A stretch of 64,000 nucleotides of DNA from Massilia psychrophila (GCF_002760665.1 NZ_PDOB01000021.1:16413-80412); one strand, 5' to 3'; shown: positions 16,501-25,137, numbered from the stretch's first letter. Translations and numbers: made by a program. The notes: generated by a model not told the origin, from the sequence alone.

Positions 16501-19222
16501 CCGCCAGACGCTGCACGACCAGATCATGGGGCTTATCGCATCGAGCATCGACGCCCAGGCGATCGACCGCCCGGGCGGCATCTTCGTGCGCCTGCTCGAC
16601 CAGATTGCGCCGGAAGACCGGGTGCTGATGCAATCGGTGGCGCGCGCCGTCCTCTCGGATGCGCGCGGCAGCCTGGCCGACCAGATCAAGCGCGCCATGC
16701 CGCTCACGCCAAAGCTGCCGGCCGGCGTGTTCGAACCGCGCAGCGAGCCGTATGCGCGGCTTGAGGGTTCGGCTTCCACCTCTGGCGCCGCTGCCACAAA
16801 GGTCCCGGCGCTGATCCTCGACAACGGCACCGGCGGCTTTTCCGCCGACGGCCGCGAATACGTAATCCGCACCGATGGCAGCAACCGCACGCCGGCGCCG
16901 TGGGCCAACGTGCTGGCCAACCCGAGCTTCGGCTCGGTGGTGTCGGAGTCCGGCCAGGCGTACACCTGGAGCGAGAACGCGCACGAATTTCGCCTCACGC
17001 CGTGGGACAACGACCCGGTGTCGGACCGCGGCGGCGAAGCTTTTTATATCCGCGACGAGGCGACCGGCCGCTTCTGGTCGCCGACTGCGCTGCCGGTGCG
17101 CGCCAACGGCCTGTACACCACCCGCCATGGCTTCGGCTACAGCGTGTTCGAGCATGCCGAGGAAGCCGTCCACAGCGAGCTGACCACCTTCGTCGCGCTC
17201 GACGCGTCGATCAAGTATTCGGTGATCAAGCTGCGCAACGACAGCACGGTGCCGCGCAAGCTGTCGGTCACCGGCTACGTCGAATGGGTGCTGGGCGATT
17301 TGCGCCCGAAATCGTCGATGCATGTCGTTACCGAACTCGACCAGCAGTCCGGCGCCCTGTTTGCCCGTAACGCCTACAACACCGAGTTCGCCGGGCGCGT
17401 CGGCTTCTTCCAGGTCGAGGCGCAGAACCGGACGTTCACGTCCGACCGCAACGAATTCGTCGGCCGCAACCGCAACCTCGCCAGTCCGGCGGCGATGAAT
17501 CGCGCCCGCCTGTCGGGCAAAATCGGCGCCGGCCTCGATCCGTGCGCGGCGATCCAGGTCGCCATCGAACTGCAACCGGGCCAGGAACGCCAGCTGGTGT
17601 TCATGCTCGGCGTCGGCGGGCGGCGCGATGCCGACGCCAGCGGCATGGTGCAGCGCTACAAGGGCAGCGAAGCGGCGCAGGCGGCGTTCGACCTGGTGCG
17701 CCAGCACTGGGACGCCACGCTCGGCGCGGTGCGCATCGAGACGCCCGACCCGGCGCTCGACGTGCTGGCCAACGGCTGGCTGATGTACCAGACCATTGCC
17801 TGCCGCATGTGGGCGCGCAGCGGTTACTACCAGTCGGGCGGCGCGTTCGGCTTTCGCGACCAGCTGCAGGACGCGATGGCGATGATCCACACCCAGCCGC
17901 AGATCCTGCGCGAGCACCTGCTGCTGTGCGCGGCCCACCAGTTCGTCGAAGGCGACGTCCAGCACTGGTGGCATCCGCCGTCGGACCGCGGGGTGCGCAC
18001 CCACTGCTCGGACGACTACCTGTGGCTGCCGCTGGCGACCCACCGCTACGTCTCGAGCACGGGCGACGCCAGCGTGCTGCTTGAACAGGCGCCGTTCCTC
18101 GAAGGGCGCCTGCTGACGCAGGAAGAGGAGTCTTATTACGACATGCCGGGCCACTCGCAACAGAGCGCCGACCTGTATGAGCATTGCGTGCGGGCGATCA
18201 AGCGCGGCCTGCGCTTCGGCCAGCACGGCCTGCCCTTGATCGGCACCTGCGACTGGAACGACGGCATGGACCGGGTCGGCAACGAAGGCCGTGGCGAAAG
18301 CGTGTGGCTGGCCTGGTTCCTGTACGACGTGCTGATGAAATTTGCCGAGGTGGCCGAGCTGCACCACGACCCGGCGTTCGCCGCGACCTGCCGCAGCGAG
18401 GCAAAGCGGCTGGCTGCCAACGTCGAAGCGAACGGGTGGGACGGCAAGTGGTACCGCCGCGCCTACTTCGACGACGGCACCCCGCTCGGTTCAATGACCA
18501 ACGATGAATGCCAGATCGATTCGATTTCGCAAAGCTGGGGCGTGCTCTCCGGCGCGGCCGACCCGGCCCGCACCGCCAGCGCGATGGCGGCGGTCGACGC
18601 TCGCCTGGTGCGGCGCGACTTTGGCCTGGTGCAGCTGCTCGATCCGCCGTTCGACAAGGGCGTGCTCAATCCCGGCTATATCCGCGGCTACGTGCCGGGC
18701 GTGCGCGAGAACGGCGGCCAGTACACCCACGCCGCGATCTGGACCGCAATGGCTTTCGCCAAGATGGGCGACGGCGACAAGGCCTGGGAATTGCTGCGCA
18801 TGATCAATCCGGTCAATCACAGCGCCACCCCGGCCGGCAGCGCGCTCTACAAGGTCGAGCCCTATGTGGTGGCGGCCGACGTCTACGCGGTGTCGCCGCA
18901 CATCGGGCGCGGCGGCTGGAGCTGGTACACCGGCTCGTCCGGCTGGATGTACCGGCTGATCGTCGAATCGTTGCTCGGCTTGAACCTGGCCGGCGACCAG
19001 CTGACCATCGCGCCCCACCTGCCGGCCGAATGGGACGGTTTCAGGCTGCATTACCGGTATCGCTCGGCCAGCTACGCGATCACGGTAAAGGTAACGGTAA
19101 CGGCGGGCACGTTGGTGCTCGACGGCCAGGCGGTCGGCGGCAACGCCATCACCCTGGCCGACGACGGCTTCCATCACGCGGTGGAACTGACGGTACTGCG
19201 GGGGAATGCGGTACCAAGCTAA
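10508..19222 (+). CDS. ndvB: Cyclic beta-1,2-glucan synthase (NdvB/ChvB/Cgs type)
   Basis: A giant inner-membrane enzyme of 2904 residues that builds, sizes and cyclises beta-1,2-glucan for the periplasm. Visible parts in order: an N-terminal cytoplasmic region (1-420); transmembrane segments near 421-480; a GT84 glycosyltransferase core with LLTDFADAP and the D-x-D-type motif LDTDTLLPRD near residue 640; further membrane segments near 832-870 and 956-1005; a glycoamylase-like domain with LYNTTTNLMAIGYN (about 1328), WGISESGYN (about 1439) and MAHHQGMGLLAL (about 1536); and paired GH94 phosphorylase-type modules ending in a catalytic domain with GGAFGFRDQLQDAM (about 2437) and CDWNDGMDRVGNEGRGES (about 2581). 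Length and order match known Cgs proteins. The start is TTG with GAGG seven bases upstream; no in-frame ATG lies near. Confidence 0.95.
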   Translation: MNQEKTTPLEKLNAWQDAVRTDRDGSPSADEELPLRSELFSAAQMAAHGKHLAARHQLSRRGGPDRLLDRLTENDDVIAATCAELTAAIKAGRQITPASDWLLDNFYLIEEQIRTARRHLPKNYSNELPRLANEDAEGNPRVYQIALEIISHGDGRVDPESLARFVVAYQDEAPLKIGELWAIPIMLRIALIENLRRVAARVYDNRKQRDNANTWADQMSETAEKNPSDLILLVADMARSPQPMSSGFVAELARRLQGQSSALTLALQWVTTRLADDGLTIEQQIQAEIGQQAADQVTISNCIGSLRFLGTMDWREFVETLSAVEQTLRRDPDDIYGKMDFATRDNYRHVVEQLAKRCDYTEVQVAEQALELAQANREPARGGLDLRTRHIGYYLVGSGLPALETKLAVRNPLGSALSKIGRAAPLATYLGAIAVFTALFTVSVMLHSWHNGLDGALLVLLGVMAAIGSSQLALALVNFMATQLTVPHPLPRMDFREGIPDDARTMVVVPSMLFTIDNVAPLCEALEVRYLANRDPALRFCLLTDFADAPNESMPEDAELLALARATIAQLNAKYLAGPFLLLHRPRVWSEGERAWIGVERKRGKLADLNAFLRGGARDRFSVVEGDTGGLLNIRYVITLDTDTLLPRDAARQFVATMAHPLNHPQLDAGGRRVIEGYGILQPRVSAALPSETASRYERLCGGEPGIDPYTRTVSDVYQDVFYEGSFVGKGIYDVDTFERLLGNRLPDNQVLSHDLLEGCYLRAGLLSDAQLYETYPSCYSDDVSRRHRWIRGDWQLAGWLRLRVPAFGGTREPNPLSALSRWKLFDNLRRSVVAPVLTALLLLCWARLPSPWFWSAAILSVFFVPTFISALVGLIEKPHDVRWRQHMAGGLSSLKIMFGHVALQVAFLPYEAWFSVDAIARTGWRMLVTRRNLLEWRPSSLARSSTDMGTNWRRMWFSPALAVGAALTLAFANPGALFAAAPVLLLWFMAPVIAWWISLPMETRSAELSDTDVLFLHSLARKTWGFFEDFVGPGDNWLPPDNMQEHPVMVVAHRTSPTNMGMSLLANLTAWDFGFASLGQVLARTAATFETMDRMERHQGHFYNWYDTVSLAPLLPMYVSSVDSGNLAGHLLTLAPGLSALADQPIAGPRTLDGIGVTLQVVAEQALDAAPDNGATAAIAAMQHHLAEARRAAHTLPGLAHVLDTLCVDADAILAAAGPDLHGWAEKLAAHSGHARDELFALAPWMKAGQEHLVDSSLTRIPTLRELAGFSSIASAGSDLAPSERARQHALTHMVGQGSAEAQRRLDNIAGLASRARQFADMDFSFLYNTTTNLMAIGYNASDCRLDASCYDLLASEIRLASFVGIAQGQFPQEHWFALGRQLCVVGGQQLLLSWSGSMFEYLMPLLVMPTYRDTLLDQTYRAIIKAQIDYSRQRGVPWGISESGYNTVDANLNYQYRAFGVPGTGMKRGLADDLVVAPYATMLGLMVDAEAASENLQRMAALGFMGMYGFYEAIDYTASRLPRGQDFAVIRSFMAHHQGMGLLALSYLLHDRPMQRRFESDPLFQATMLVLQERVPKAGAFHSHTADLAADMGASMTPASMPMRAITTAATVQPEVQLLSNGRYHVMVTAAGGSYSRWKDLAVTRWREDATADNWGNFCYVRDVDSGAFWSTTFQPTLVESKKYEVIFSEGRAEFRRHDRGIDLYTEIVVSPEDDIEMRRTRITNKSQVTRTIEFTSYAEVVMAPAAADAAHPAFSKLFVQTEILRAENAILCTRRPRTKDEQMPWLLNLMTVHDGVLVGVSFETSRPDFIGRANSTVAPRALLEAAPLAGGEGSVLDPIVAIRYKLTLAPDQVVVLDAVTGMTETREAALHLIDKYQDRHLADRVFELAWTHSQVVLRQLNATESDAQLYSQLASSVIYPNAALRADAAVLIRNHRGQSGLWAYAISGDLPIVLMQIKDPQNIDLARQMVQAHAYWRLKGLVVDLVIWYEDTSGYRQTLHDQIMGLIASSIDAQAIDRPGGIFVRLLDQIAPEDRVLMQSVARAVLSDARGSLADQIKRAMPLTPKLPAGVFEPRSEPYARLEGSASTSGAAATKVPALILDNGTGGFSADGREYVIRTDGSNRTPAPWANVLANPSFGSVVSESGQAYTWSENAHEFRLTPWDNDPVSDRGGEAFYIRDEATGRFWSPTALPVRANGLYTTRHGFGYSVFEHAEEAVHSELTTFVALDASIKYSVIKLRNDSTVPRKLSVTGYVEWVLGDLRPKSSMHVVTELDQQSGALFARNAYNTEFAGRVGFFQVEAQNRTFTSDRNEFVGRNRNLASPAAMNRARLSGKIGAGLDPCAAIQVAIELQPGQERQLVFMLGVGGRRDADASGMVQRYKGSEAAQAAFDLVRQHWDATLGAVRIETPDPALDVLANGWLMYQTIACRMWARSGYYQSGGAFGFRDQLQDAMAMIHTQPQILREHLLLCAAHQFVEGDVQHWWHPPSDRGVRTHCSDDYLWLPLATHRYVSSTGDASVLLEQAPFLEGRLLTQEEESYYDMPGHSQQSADLYEHCVRAIKRGLRFGQHGLPLIGTCDWNDGMDRVGNEGRGESVWLAWFLYDVLMKFAEVAELHHDPAFAATCRSEAKRLAANVEANGWDGKWYRRAYFDDGTPLGSMTNDECQIDSISQSWGVLSGAADPARTASAMAAVDARLVRRDFGLVQLLDPPFDKGVLNPGYIRGYVPGVRENGGQYTHAAIWTAMAFAKMGDGDKAWELLRMINPVNHSATPAGSALYKVEPYVVAADVYAVSPHIGRGGWSWYTGSSGWMYRLIVESLLGLNLAGDQLTIAPHLPAEWDGFRLHYRYRSASYAITVKVTVTAGTLVLDGQAVGGNAITLADDGFHHAVELTVLRGNAVPS

Positions 19223-19260
19223 AAAAGACATGAACGCGGCGGCGGTTTTCGCGTCAAAGA

Positions 19261-20124
19261 ATGACCATGCTAACAAAGTCATCTTTGGCCGTTGCCGTCG
19301 TGCTGATCTGCTCGTCCGCTTCTACCACGGCGGCCGAGTGGAGTGACACGTCGCTTAGCTGGCGCATCGGCAACCGTTTCGGCGAGCCGTTCAATCCACT
19401 GCCCATCCGCAAGAACATCGTTGCACTGACCCATGCCAGCGGCTACCAGTACGGTACCAATTTTTTCAATATCGACCTGTTGCAGTCGGACCGCAACGAC
19501 CCGGGCTCGCTGACCCAGCGCAGTGGCGCCCAGGAAGCTTACGTGCTGTACCGCCACACCTTCGACATCGGCAAGCTGCGCGGCGCCGGCCTGTCGTTCG
19601 GCCCGGTGTCCGCCGTCGGCGCCACAGTCGGCTTCGACTGGAACACCAAGAACGACGTCGGCTACAACTCGCGCAAACGGATGCTGGTGGCTGGCCCGAC
19701 CCTGACGTGGAAAGCCCCCGGCTTGCTGCAGACCAGCCTGTTGCTGCTGCACGAGAGTAATGCGCCGAGCGGCGCCTTTCCGCCCATCCTCGATGTGCGC
19801 GGACGCACTACCTACAAGCTGCATCCCATGCTGACGGCCAACTGGGGTATACCGATAGGCAACGGTTTCAAGTTCGAGGGTTACGCCAACCTGATCGCCG
19901 CCAAGGGCAGGGACGAGGTCGGCAACCAGACGGGACCGGAAACCAATATCGACATGCAATTGATGTACGACGTAGGCGCGGCGATGGGCAGCCCGAAAAA
20001 CGTGTTTCGCATCGGCCTCGAATACCAATTCTGGAACAACAAGTTCGGCAACACCGCAGTGACCACCGGCGGGCGCGGCCAGCGCGCGTCGACGCCAATG
20101 ATCCGGGCCGACGTGCGTTTTTAG
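19261..20124 (+). CDS. Tsx-like outer-membrane channel protein
   Basis: A 287-residue protein with a signal peptide (about 1-24, ending TTAAEW) and a chain of alternating beta strands, ending in RADVRF with C-terminal Phe, as expected for an outer-membrane barrel. The opening WSDTSLSWRIGNRFGEPF and HASGYQYGTNFFNIDLLQS resemble the Tsx / nucleoside-channel group of outer envelope proteins. It may therefore pass nucleosides or other small solutes. It starts 38 bases after the glucan synthase stop and could be read through from it. Two in-frame ATGs (19261, 19267) compete; neither has a clear ribosome site. Substrate is inference only. Confidence 0.7.
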   Translation: MTMLTKSSLAVAVVLICSSASTTAAEWSDTSLSWRIGNRFGEPFNPLPIRKNIVALTHASGYQYGTNFFNIDLLQSDRNDPGSLTQRSGAQEAYVLYRHTFDIGKLRGAGLSFGPVSAVGATVGFDWNTKNDVGYNSRKRMLVAGPTLTWKAPGLLQTSLLLLHESNAPSGAFPPILDVRGRTTYKLHPMLTANWGIPIGNGFKFEGYANLIAAKGRDEVGNQTGPETNIDMQLMYDVGAAMGSPKNVFRIGLEYQFWNNKFGNTAVTTGGRGQRASTPMIRADVRF

Positions 20125-20292
20125 GCGGTGTCGCGCTATCAAATTGGCAGCAGGAAATCCCTCCTAGCCCGACGTTAACAAATATCAATTAAATATTGTC
20201 AGAGCCACCCTGTTGTATTCCTTGCATCAAATTGTCCAATTGCCAAGTTGCGATCATTGATCTATCGATCGTCGTTGGCAAGTGAGGACCAG

Positions 20293-21975
20293 ATGGGAAA
20301 GATGCATCGCAACACCGGCCGGCCACTGTTGGCCACGCTGTTGACCCTATTGCTGGCGGTTACCGCTGGTCTGGCGTCGGCGTCGGTTCCTGACCACAGC
20401 GAGTTCGACGCGACGCTGGCCGCGCCGTACCAGGGCGACGCCAACGGTGCCCGCAGCTTTACCCTGGTGTTCGACTATCCGCTGGTGGCGGCGCCCCAAT
20501 CGGTGACCTGGCGCCTCGAGCTGATCGCGCCGGACGAGCGCGTGGTGCGCCAGTGGGGCGGCACGCAGGCACTGGTACGCGACCCGGTCAGCGTCGGCGT
20601 GCGCTGGGATGGCCGCATCGCCGCCGCGCTGGCGCCGGCCGGCATCTACCGCGTGCGGATGCAGGCCTGGTCGCGCGACGCTGCGGCCCCTGGCGCCGCA
20701 GCGAGTGGGCCGGCCGCACCTGACGACGTCATCGAACAGCAGTGGGACATCGCGGTCGGGCGCATCGCCGCGCCTGTCGTGCCGGCGTTTCGCGCCTTGC
20801 CGAGGTCAGGCGATGCCAGCGTGGCTCCTGCACCCGGCTCGCTGCCGTACAGCGTCTATCTGGGCAACCTCCATAGTCAGTCTTCGCACAGCGACGGCGG
20901 CGGCGAGCTGGCCAGCTGCAGCGGCAGCCAGAATCCGCAAAGCGGCGCCTATGGCCCGACCGACGCTTATACCTTCGCGCAAAAACGCGGCCTCGACATC
21001 CTCGTCACGTCCGAGCATAACCACATGTATGACGGCTCGGACGGCACCAGGGCGGACGCCGAACCGGCCGCCGCCAGTGCTTTGTTCCGCTGGGGCCTGA
21101 ACGCGGCGTCCGATTACAACGCCGCCCATCCCGGCTTCCTGGCGGTGTACGCCCTCGAATGGGGCGTGATCGCCAACGGCGGCCACATGAACATTTTTAA
21201 CAGCACCGAGCTGCTGGGCTGGGAGCGCAATGCCAGCGGCCAGCTGCTGGCCGACACTTTTACGCCGAAAAGCGACTACGCCGCGCTGTACGCGCTGATG
21301 CGCCAACGCGGCTGGGTCGGCCAGTTTAACCATCCGGCCCGCAGCGGCCAGTTCGTGGTTGGCGGCGTGCCGCTCGGCTACAGCGCCGATGGCGACCAGG
21401 CCATGGCGCTGTGCGAAGTGGTCAACACGCATGCGTTTTCGACCAACATCAGCGAAACCGAAGCGCGCCGCAGCAACTTCGAACTTGCCTGCAACAAGGC
21501 GCTCGAGGCCGGCTACCACGTGGCGTTCAGCACCAATCAGGACAACCACTGCGCCAACTGGGGCGCGTCGTCGGCCAACCGCACCGGCGTGCTGTTGCCG
21601 GCCGGCCGGCCGCTCGGCAACGCCGGCTTTATCGATGCGCTCAAGGCGCGCCGGGTGTTTGCGACGATGGACAAAGGCTCACAACTGGTGCTCACCGCCA
21701 ACGGCCACATCATGGGCGAGCGCTTCGTCAACCGCGGTCCGCTGGCGCTGGTGGCGCATTTCGCCAACGTTGCCGGCAAGGCGGTATCACAGGTGACGAT
21801 GTTCGAAGGCGTGCCAGGACGCAATGGCAGCGTGAGCGTGTTGTCGACCAGCGCACAAACCACCATTACGCCGGCGCCGGGCGAACATTTCTACTATGTT
21901 CGCCTGACTCAGGAAGACGGCAACATGCTGTGGTCGGCGCCGGTATGGGTGACGCAGTCGAGCCCGGCCAAATAA
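20293..21975 (+). CDS. Exported PHP-domain metallohydrolase (CehA/McbA-like)
   Basis: A 560-residue secreted protein. A signal peptide (about 1-32, ending ASASVP) leads into a beta-sandwich-like region (35-175) and then a PHP-type metal hydrolase domain: His194 and His199 in GNLHSQSSHSDGGG, and His242/His244 in VTSEHNHMYDG. Later segments GQFNHPARSGQF and FSTNQDNHCANWG supply further metal-ligand candidates, and a beta-rich C-terminal domain ends the protein. I start at ATG 20293 (MGKMHRNTG), preceded by GTGAGGA; the frame is open further upstream without a ribosome site. The family includes CehA-like carbamate/phosphoester hydrolases; the substrate here is unknown. Confidence 0.8.
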   Translation: MGKMHRNTGRPLLATLLTLLLAVTAGLASASVPDHSEFDATLAAPYQGDANGARSFTLVFDYPLVAAPQSVTWRLELIAPDERVVRQWGGTQALVRDPVSVGVRWDGRIAAALAPAGIYRVRMQAWSRDAAAPGAAASGPAAPDDVIEQQWDIAVGRIAAPVVPAFRALPRSGDASVAPAPGSLPYSVYLGNLHSQSSHSDGGGELASCSGSQNPQSGAYGPTDAYTFAQKRGLDILVTSEHNHMYDGSDGTRADAEPAAASALFRWGLNAASDYNAAHPGFLAVYALEWGVIANGGHMNIFNSTELLGWERNASGQLLADTFTPKSDYAALYALMRQRGWVGQFNHPARSGQFVVGGVPLGYSADGDQAMALCEVVNTHAFSTNISETEARRSNFELACNKALEAGYHVAFSTNQDNHCANWGASSANRTGVLLPAGRPLGNAGFIDALKARRVFATMDKGSQLVLTANGHIMGERFVNRGPLALVAHFANVAGKAVSQVTMFEGVPGRNGSVSVLSTSAQTTITPAPGEHFYYVRLTQEDGNMLWSAPVWVTQSSPAK

Positions 21976-22165
21976 ACCGTGCGGCACTTTTTTTAACATC
22001 CGGACACGAATTGTTCAGATATTGACATTTTCATCTTTTCCACCACACTGATTTGTCTTGCTCCGGCGTTCCGTGCATTGCCGGCTGGCATGGTCGTCAT
22101 CGCATCGTCATGATCGTCCCGCAACATGTTGTTGCTCCGAATCGTTATCGCACACTTCAAGCACA

Positions 22166-22249
22166 CTGGCCAACGGCAGCCACAGTCTGGTCGCCAAGGC
22201 GTATGACGCGGCCGGCAACGTCGCCTCGTCGAGCGCAGTTTCTTTCAGC
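22166..22249 (+). repeat. Ig-like repeat unit 1 (84 bases, direct repeat)
   Basis: Codes for LANGSHSLVAKAYDAAGNVASS and following residues. The unit recurs at 22460-22543 with mostly third-position changes, indicating an internal domain duplication. It is followed by three copies of the 9-base unit AGCAACGCC at 22253-22279. Confidence 0.8.
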
Positions 22250-22459
22250 ATCAGCAACGCCAGCAACGCCAGCAACGCCAGCACCGACGCCACCGCGCCG
22301 GCCGTCAGCGCCAGCGAGAGCGGCACCAGCGGCACCATCACGCTCTCGGCTACCGCCAGCGACAACGTCGGCGTTACCAAGGTCGAGTTTGTTGTCGATG
22401 GCGTCCTCAACGGCAGCGACACGACGGCGCCGTATTCGATGACGCTCAATTCGACCCTG

Positions 22460-22543
22460 CTTGCCAACGGCAGCCACGCTTTAATCGCCAAAGCCTACGA
22501 TGCGGCCGGTAATGTCGGCACCTCGAGCGCGGCCAGCTTCAGC
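22460..22543 (+). repeat. Ig-like repeat unit 2 (84 bases, direct repeat)
   Basis: Second copy of the unit at 22166-22249, in the same direction and frame, ending in the same SFS motif. Confidence 0.8.
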
Positions 22544-23041
22544 GTCGCCAACAACACGACGCAATTGATCGTCAACGGCGGTTTCGAATCGGGAACCGGC
22601 TCGTGGACCGCATCGAGCGGCGTGATCACGTCGGACGCCACCGAGGCGGCGCGCGCCGGCACCTGGAAGGCCTGGCTCGATGGCTACGGCGCGGCGCACA
22701 CCGACACCATCTACCAGCAGCTTGCCATCCCCGCAACGGCCACCAGCGTGTCGCTCAGTTTCTGGCTGCGGGTCAATTCGAGCGAAACAAGCACCACCAC
22801 CGCCGACGATACGCTCACGGCGCAGGTGCGCAGCAGCGCCGGCGCCGTGCTAGCGACGCTGGCAACTTATTCGAACCTGAACAAGGGCACTACCTTCATC
22901 CAGAAGAGCTTCGACCTGACCGCCTACAAAGGACAGACGGTTCGCATCCATTTCGAAGGTATCGAGGATTCGACCGTGAAGACGTCGTTCATCCTCGACG
23001 ATGTCAGCCTGACGTCGCAATAGCAATAGCACCAGGCCGAG

Positions 23042-23085
23042 CCTGATATCCGGTTATTTGCCGTTTGAAATACGGCAAAGTCAGG
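23042..23085. terminator. Stable hairpin after the truncated secreted-protein gene
   Basis: Inner arms TTTGCCGT (23057-23064) and ACGGCAAA (23072-23079) pair perfectly around a 7-base loop; an outer GCCTGA / TCAGGC pair encloses them. It begins about 20 bases after the stop codon. There is no T-run, so it may be a weak or factor-assisted terminator or simply an mRNA-stabilising hairpin. Confidence 0.4.
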
Positions 23086-23254
23086 CCCGGCCCCGGCCAC
23101 CACCATCGCGCTCCCGAGTTCTGGCCCACTGGCGTCGATACGCCGGCTGCGGCACTGCTGCGACGCCGCCGGGATACTTTCGCCGGCGCGGCGAAAGTGC
23201 TATTCTGCACGCGCCCGGCAGTGCGCCGGCTTCGTCATCCTACCCGAAAGAACG

Positions 23255-25126
23255 ATGAACAATTCGACCATCCTGCGCGCGGCGGCCGCCGCCATCCTTA
23301 CCGCCTGGAGCGCGGCCGCCTTTGCACTCGATCCGCTCAGCTACGCGGACTACGACCAGGTCAAAACGCGCGCGCTGCACATCGACCTGAAGGCCGATTT
23401 CACCAGCAAGACGCTGTCGGGCTTCGCCGAACTGTCGCTCGAGTGGATCGACAAGGCGGCCCGCACGCTCGACCTCGACACGCGCGAACTCACCATCGCC
23501 AAGGTGCAGGCAAAGGGTGCCGGCGGCCACTGGCAGACGGTGCCGTACACGCTCGGCAAGTTCGATGCCGAGAAAGGCCAGGCCCTGCATATCGCACTCG
23601 CTGCGCTGGCCGGCCAGCCAGGCAAGGTGCGGATTTATTATCGCACCGCGCCGACCGCCGCCGCGCTGCAGTGGCTGACGCCGCGCCAGACCATGTCGGG
23701 CAAGCGGCCTTTCATGTTCAGCCAGTCCCAGACCATCAACGCGCGCTCGTGGGTGCCGCTGCAGGATACACCGGCCGTGCGCTTCACCTACACCGCCCGC
23801 ATCGAGGCGCCATCCGGCCTGCGCGTGGTGATGAGCGCCGATAACGATCCGAAGGCCAGCGGCAAGGGCGGTTGGCGCTTCACCATGCCGCAGCCGATTC
23901 CGTCCTACCTGATGGCGATCGGCATCGGCGAACTCGATTACCGCAAGCTCGGGCCGCGCACCGGTGTCTACGCCGAGCCGAAACGGATCAAGACCGCCGA
24001 ATACGAACTGGCCGATACCGGGAAAATGGTGGCCGCCGCCGAATCGCTGTATGGCCCGTATCGCTGGGGGCGTTACGACATGCTGGTGCTGCCGCCGTCG
24101 TTCCCGATCGGCGGCATGGAAAACCCGCGCCTGACTTTCTTGACGCCGACCATGATCGCCGGCGACCGCAGCCTGGTCGATTTGATCGCCCACGAACTGG
24201 CGCATAGCTGGTCGGGCAACCTGGTCACCAACGCGTCGTGGAAGCACTGGTGGCTCAACGAGGGTTTTACGACCTACGTTACCACCCGCATCCTCGAAGT
24301 GCTGTACGGCCAAGAAGTGGCAACCATGAACCTGCAGCTCGAGCAGGAAGAAGCGCTCGAACTGCTGGGCACCGTGGCACCGGCCAAGCAGGCTTTGCTG
24401 ACCAAAGATGCCGACACCTCTGCCACAAGCTATACCGACGACGCGCTGGCTTATCCGAAAGGGGCCTGGTTGCTGCGCACCCTCGAGCAGCGCGCGGGGC
24501 GCGCCGTGTTCGACCCGTTCCTGCGCGGCTGGTTCGACCAGCACGCCTTCCAGAGCGTCACCACCGGCCAGTTCGTCGACTACCTGCGGCGCGAGCTGCT
24601 GGCGAAACACCCGGCGGTGATGAGCGAGCCCGAGCTCGACGAGTGGCTGTACGGGCCGGGCATCCCGGCCAGCGCCACCCATGCCGTGTCAAAGCGCCTC
24701 GCCGCGCTCGACAAAACGCGCGCCGCCTGGCTCAAAGGCGAGCTGGCCACAGCACAGCTGGAGCCTGGGCAGTGGACCGCCACCGAATGGATGAAGTTGT
24801 TGAACGATATCGACGGCAAGGCCAGCGCCGCGCAACTGAAGCAACTCGACGCCAGGTTCGCGCTGGCAAAATCGGGCAACAACGAGGTCGCGTTCCGCTT
24901 CTACCGCGCCAGCATCAATGCCGGCAATGAAGAAATCCGCGCGCCGCTGCAAGCTTTCTTGATGAACGTGGGACGACAAAAGTTCGTCGTGCCGTTGTAC
25001 GCCGCGCTGATGAAAAATCCGGCCGACAAGGCCTGGGCGGCGGGCGTCTACAAGCAAGCGCGCGAGCGCTACCACCCGGCGACCCAGGCCAGCGTCGACA
25101 AAAAAATGATCAATACCGATAAATAA
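23255..25126 (+). CDS. Exported M1-family aminopeptidase (leukotriene A4 hydrolase-like)
   Basis: Zinc aminopeptidase of 623 residues. A signal peptide (about 1-24, ending AAFALDP) is followed by the N-terminal beta saddle, the GGMEN exopeptidase motif near residue 288, the zinc motif His313-Glu-Leu-Ala-His317 and third ligand Glu336 in NEGFTTY, exactly 18 residues after the last His. The C-terminal helical domain (about 460-615) matches the leukotriene A4 hydrolase/ColAP subgroup rather than the longer PepN. It therefore removes N-terminal residues from peptides in the periplasm or outside. GAAAGAA before the ATG serves as ribosome site. The next gene begins 11 bases later, so the two are an operon. 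Confidence 0.92.
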   Translation: MNNSTILRAAAAAILTAWSAAAFALDPLSYADYDQVKTRALHIDLKADFTSKTLSGFAELSLEWIDKAARTLDLDTRELTIAKVQAKGAGGHWQTVPYTLGKFDAEKGQALHIALAALAGQPGKVRIYYRTAPTAAALQWLTPRQTMSGKRPFMFSQSQTINARSWVPLQDTPAVRFTYTARIEAPSGLRVVMSADNDPKASGKGGWRFTMPQPIPSYLMAIGIGELDYRKLGPRTGVYAEPKRIKTAEYELADTGKMVAAAESLYGPYRWGRYDMLVLPPSFPIGGMENPRLTFLTPTMIAGDRSLVDLIAHELAHSWSGNLVTNASWKHWWLNEGFTTYVTTRILEVLYGQEVATMNLQLEQEEALELLGTVAPAKQALLTKDADTSATSYTDDALAYPKGAWLLRTLEQRAGRAVFDPFLRGWFDQHAFQSVTTGQFVDYLRRELLAKHPAVMSEPELDEWLYGPGIPASATHAVSKRLAALDKTRAAWLKGELATAQLEPGQWTATEWMKLLNDIDGKASAAQLKQLDARFALAKSGNNEVAFRFYRASINAGNEEIRAPLQAFLMNVGRQKFVVPLYAALMKNPADKAWAAGVYKQARERYHPATQASVDKKMINTDK

Positions 25127-25137
25127 TAGGATTTCCA

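Larger units (their letters stand above)
22058..23023 (+). pseudogene. Truncated C-terminal part of a secreted multidomain protein
   Basis: From about 22166 the frame encodes one incomplete and one complete Ig-like repeat (LANGSHSLVAKAYDAAGNV and LANGSHALIAKAYDAAGNV), joined by an Asn-Ala-Ser linker, then a jelly-roll, carbohydrate-binding-like domain (LIVNGGFESGTGSWTAS ... ILDDVSLTSQ). This tail is common at the end of secreted peptidases (for example sedolisins or M4-type enzymes) in related bacteria. Here no catalytic domain and no signal peptide precede it: upstream sequence to 22058 is Cys/His/Arg rich, reads like non-coding DNA, and offers only a TTG start. It is most simply the 3' remnant of a deleted gene, though a product could be made if a start exists. 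Confidence 0.6.

Noticed and set aside
15983..18367. Long minus-strand open frame (about 794 codons) inside the glucan synthase gene
   Set aside because: Same reason: antisense of a proven GH94 coding region, with low-complexity residue use.
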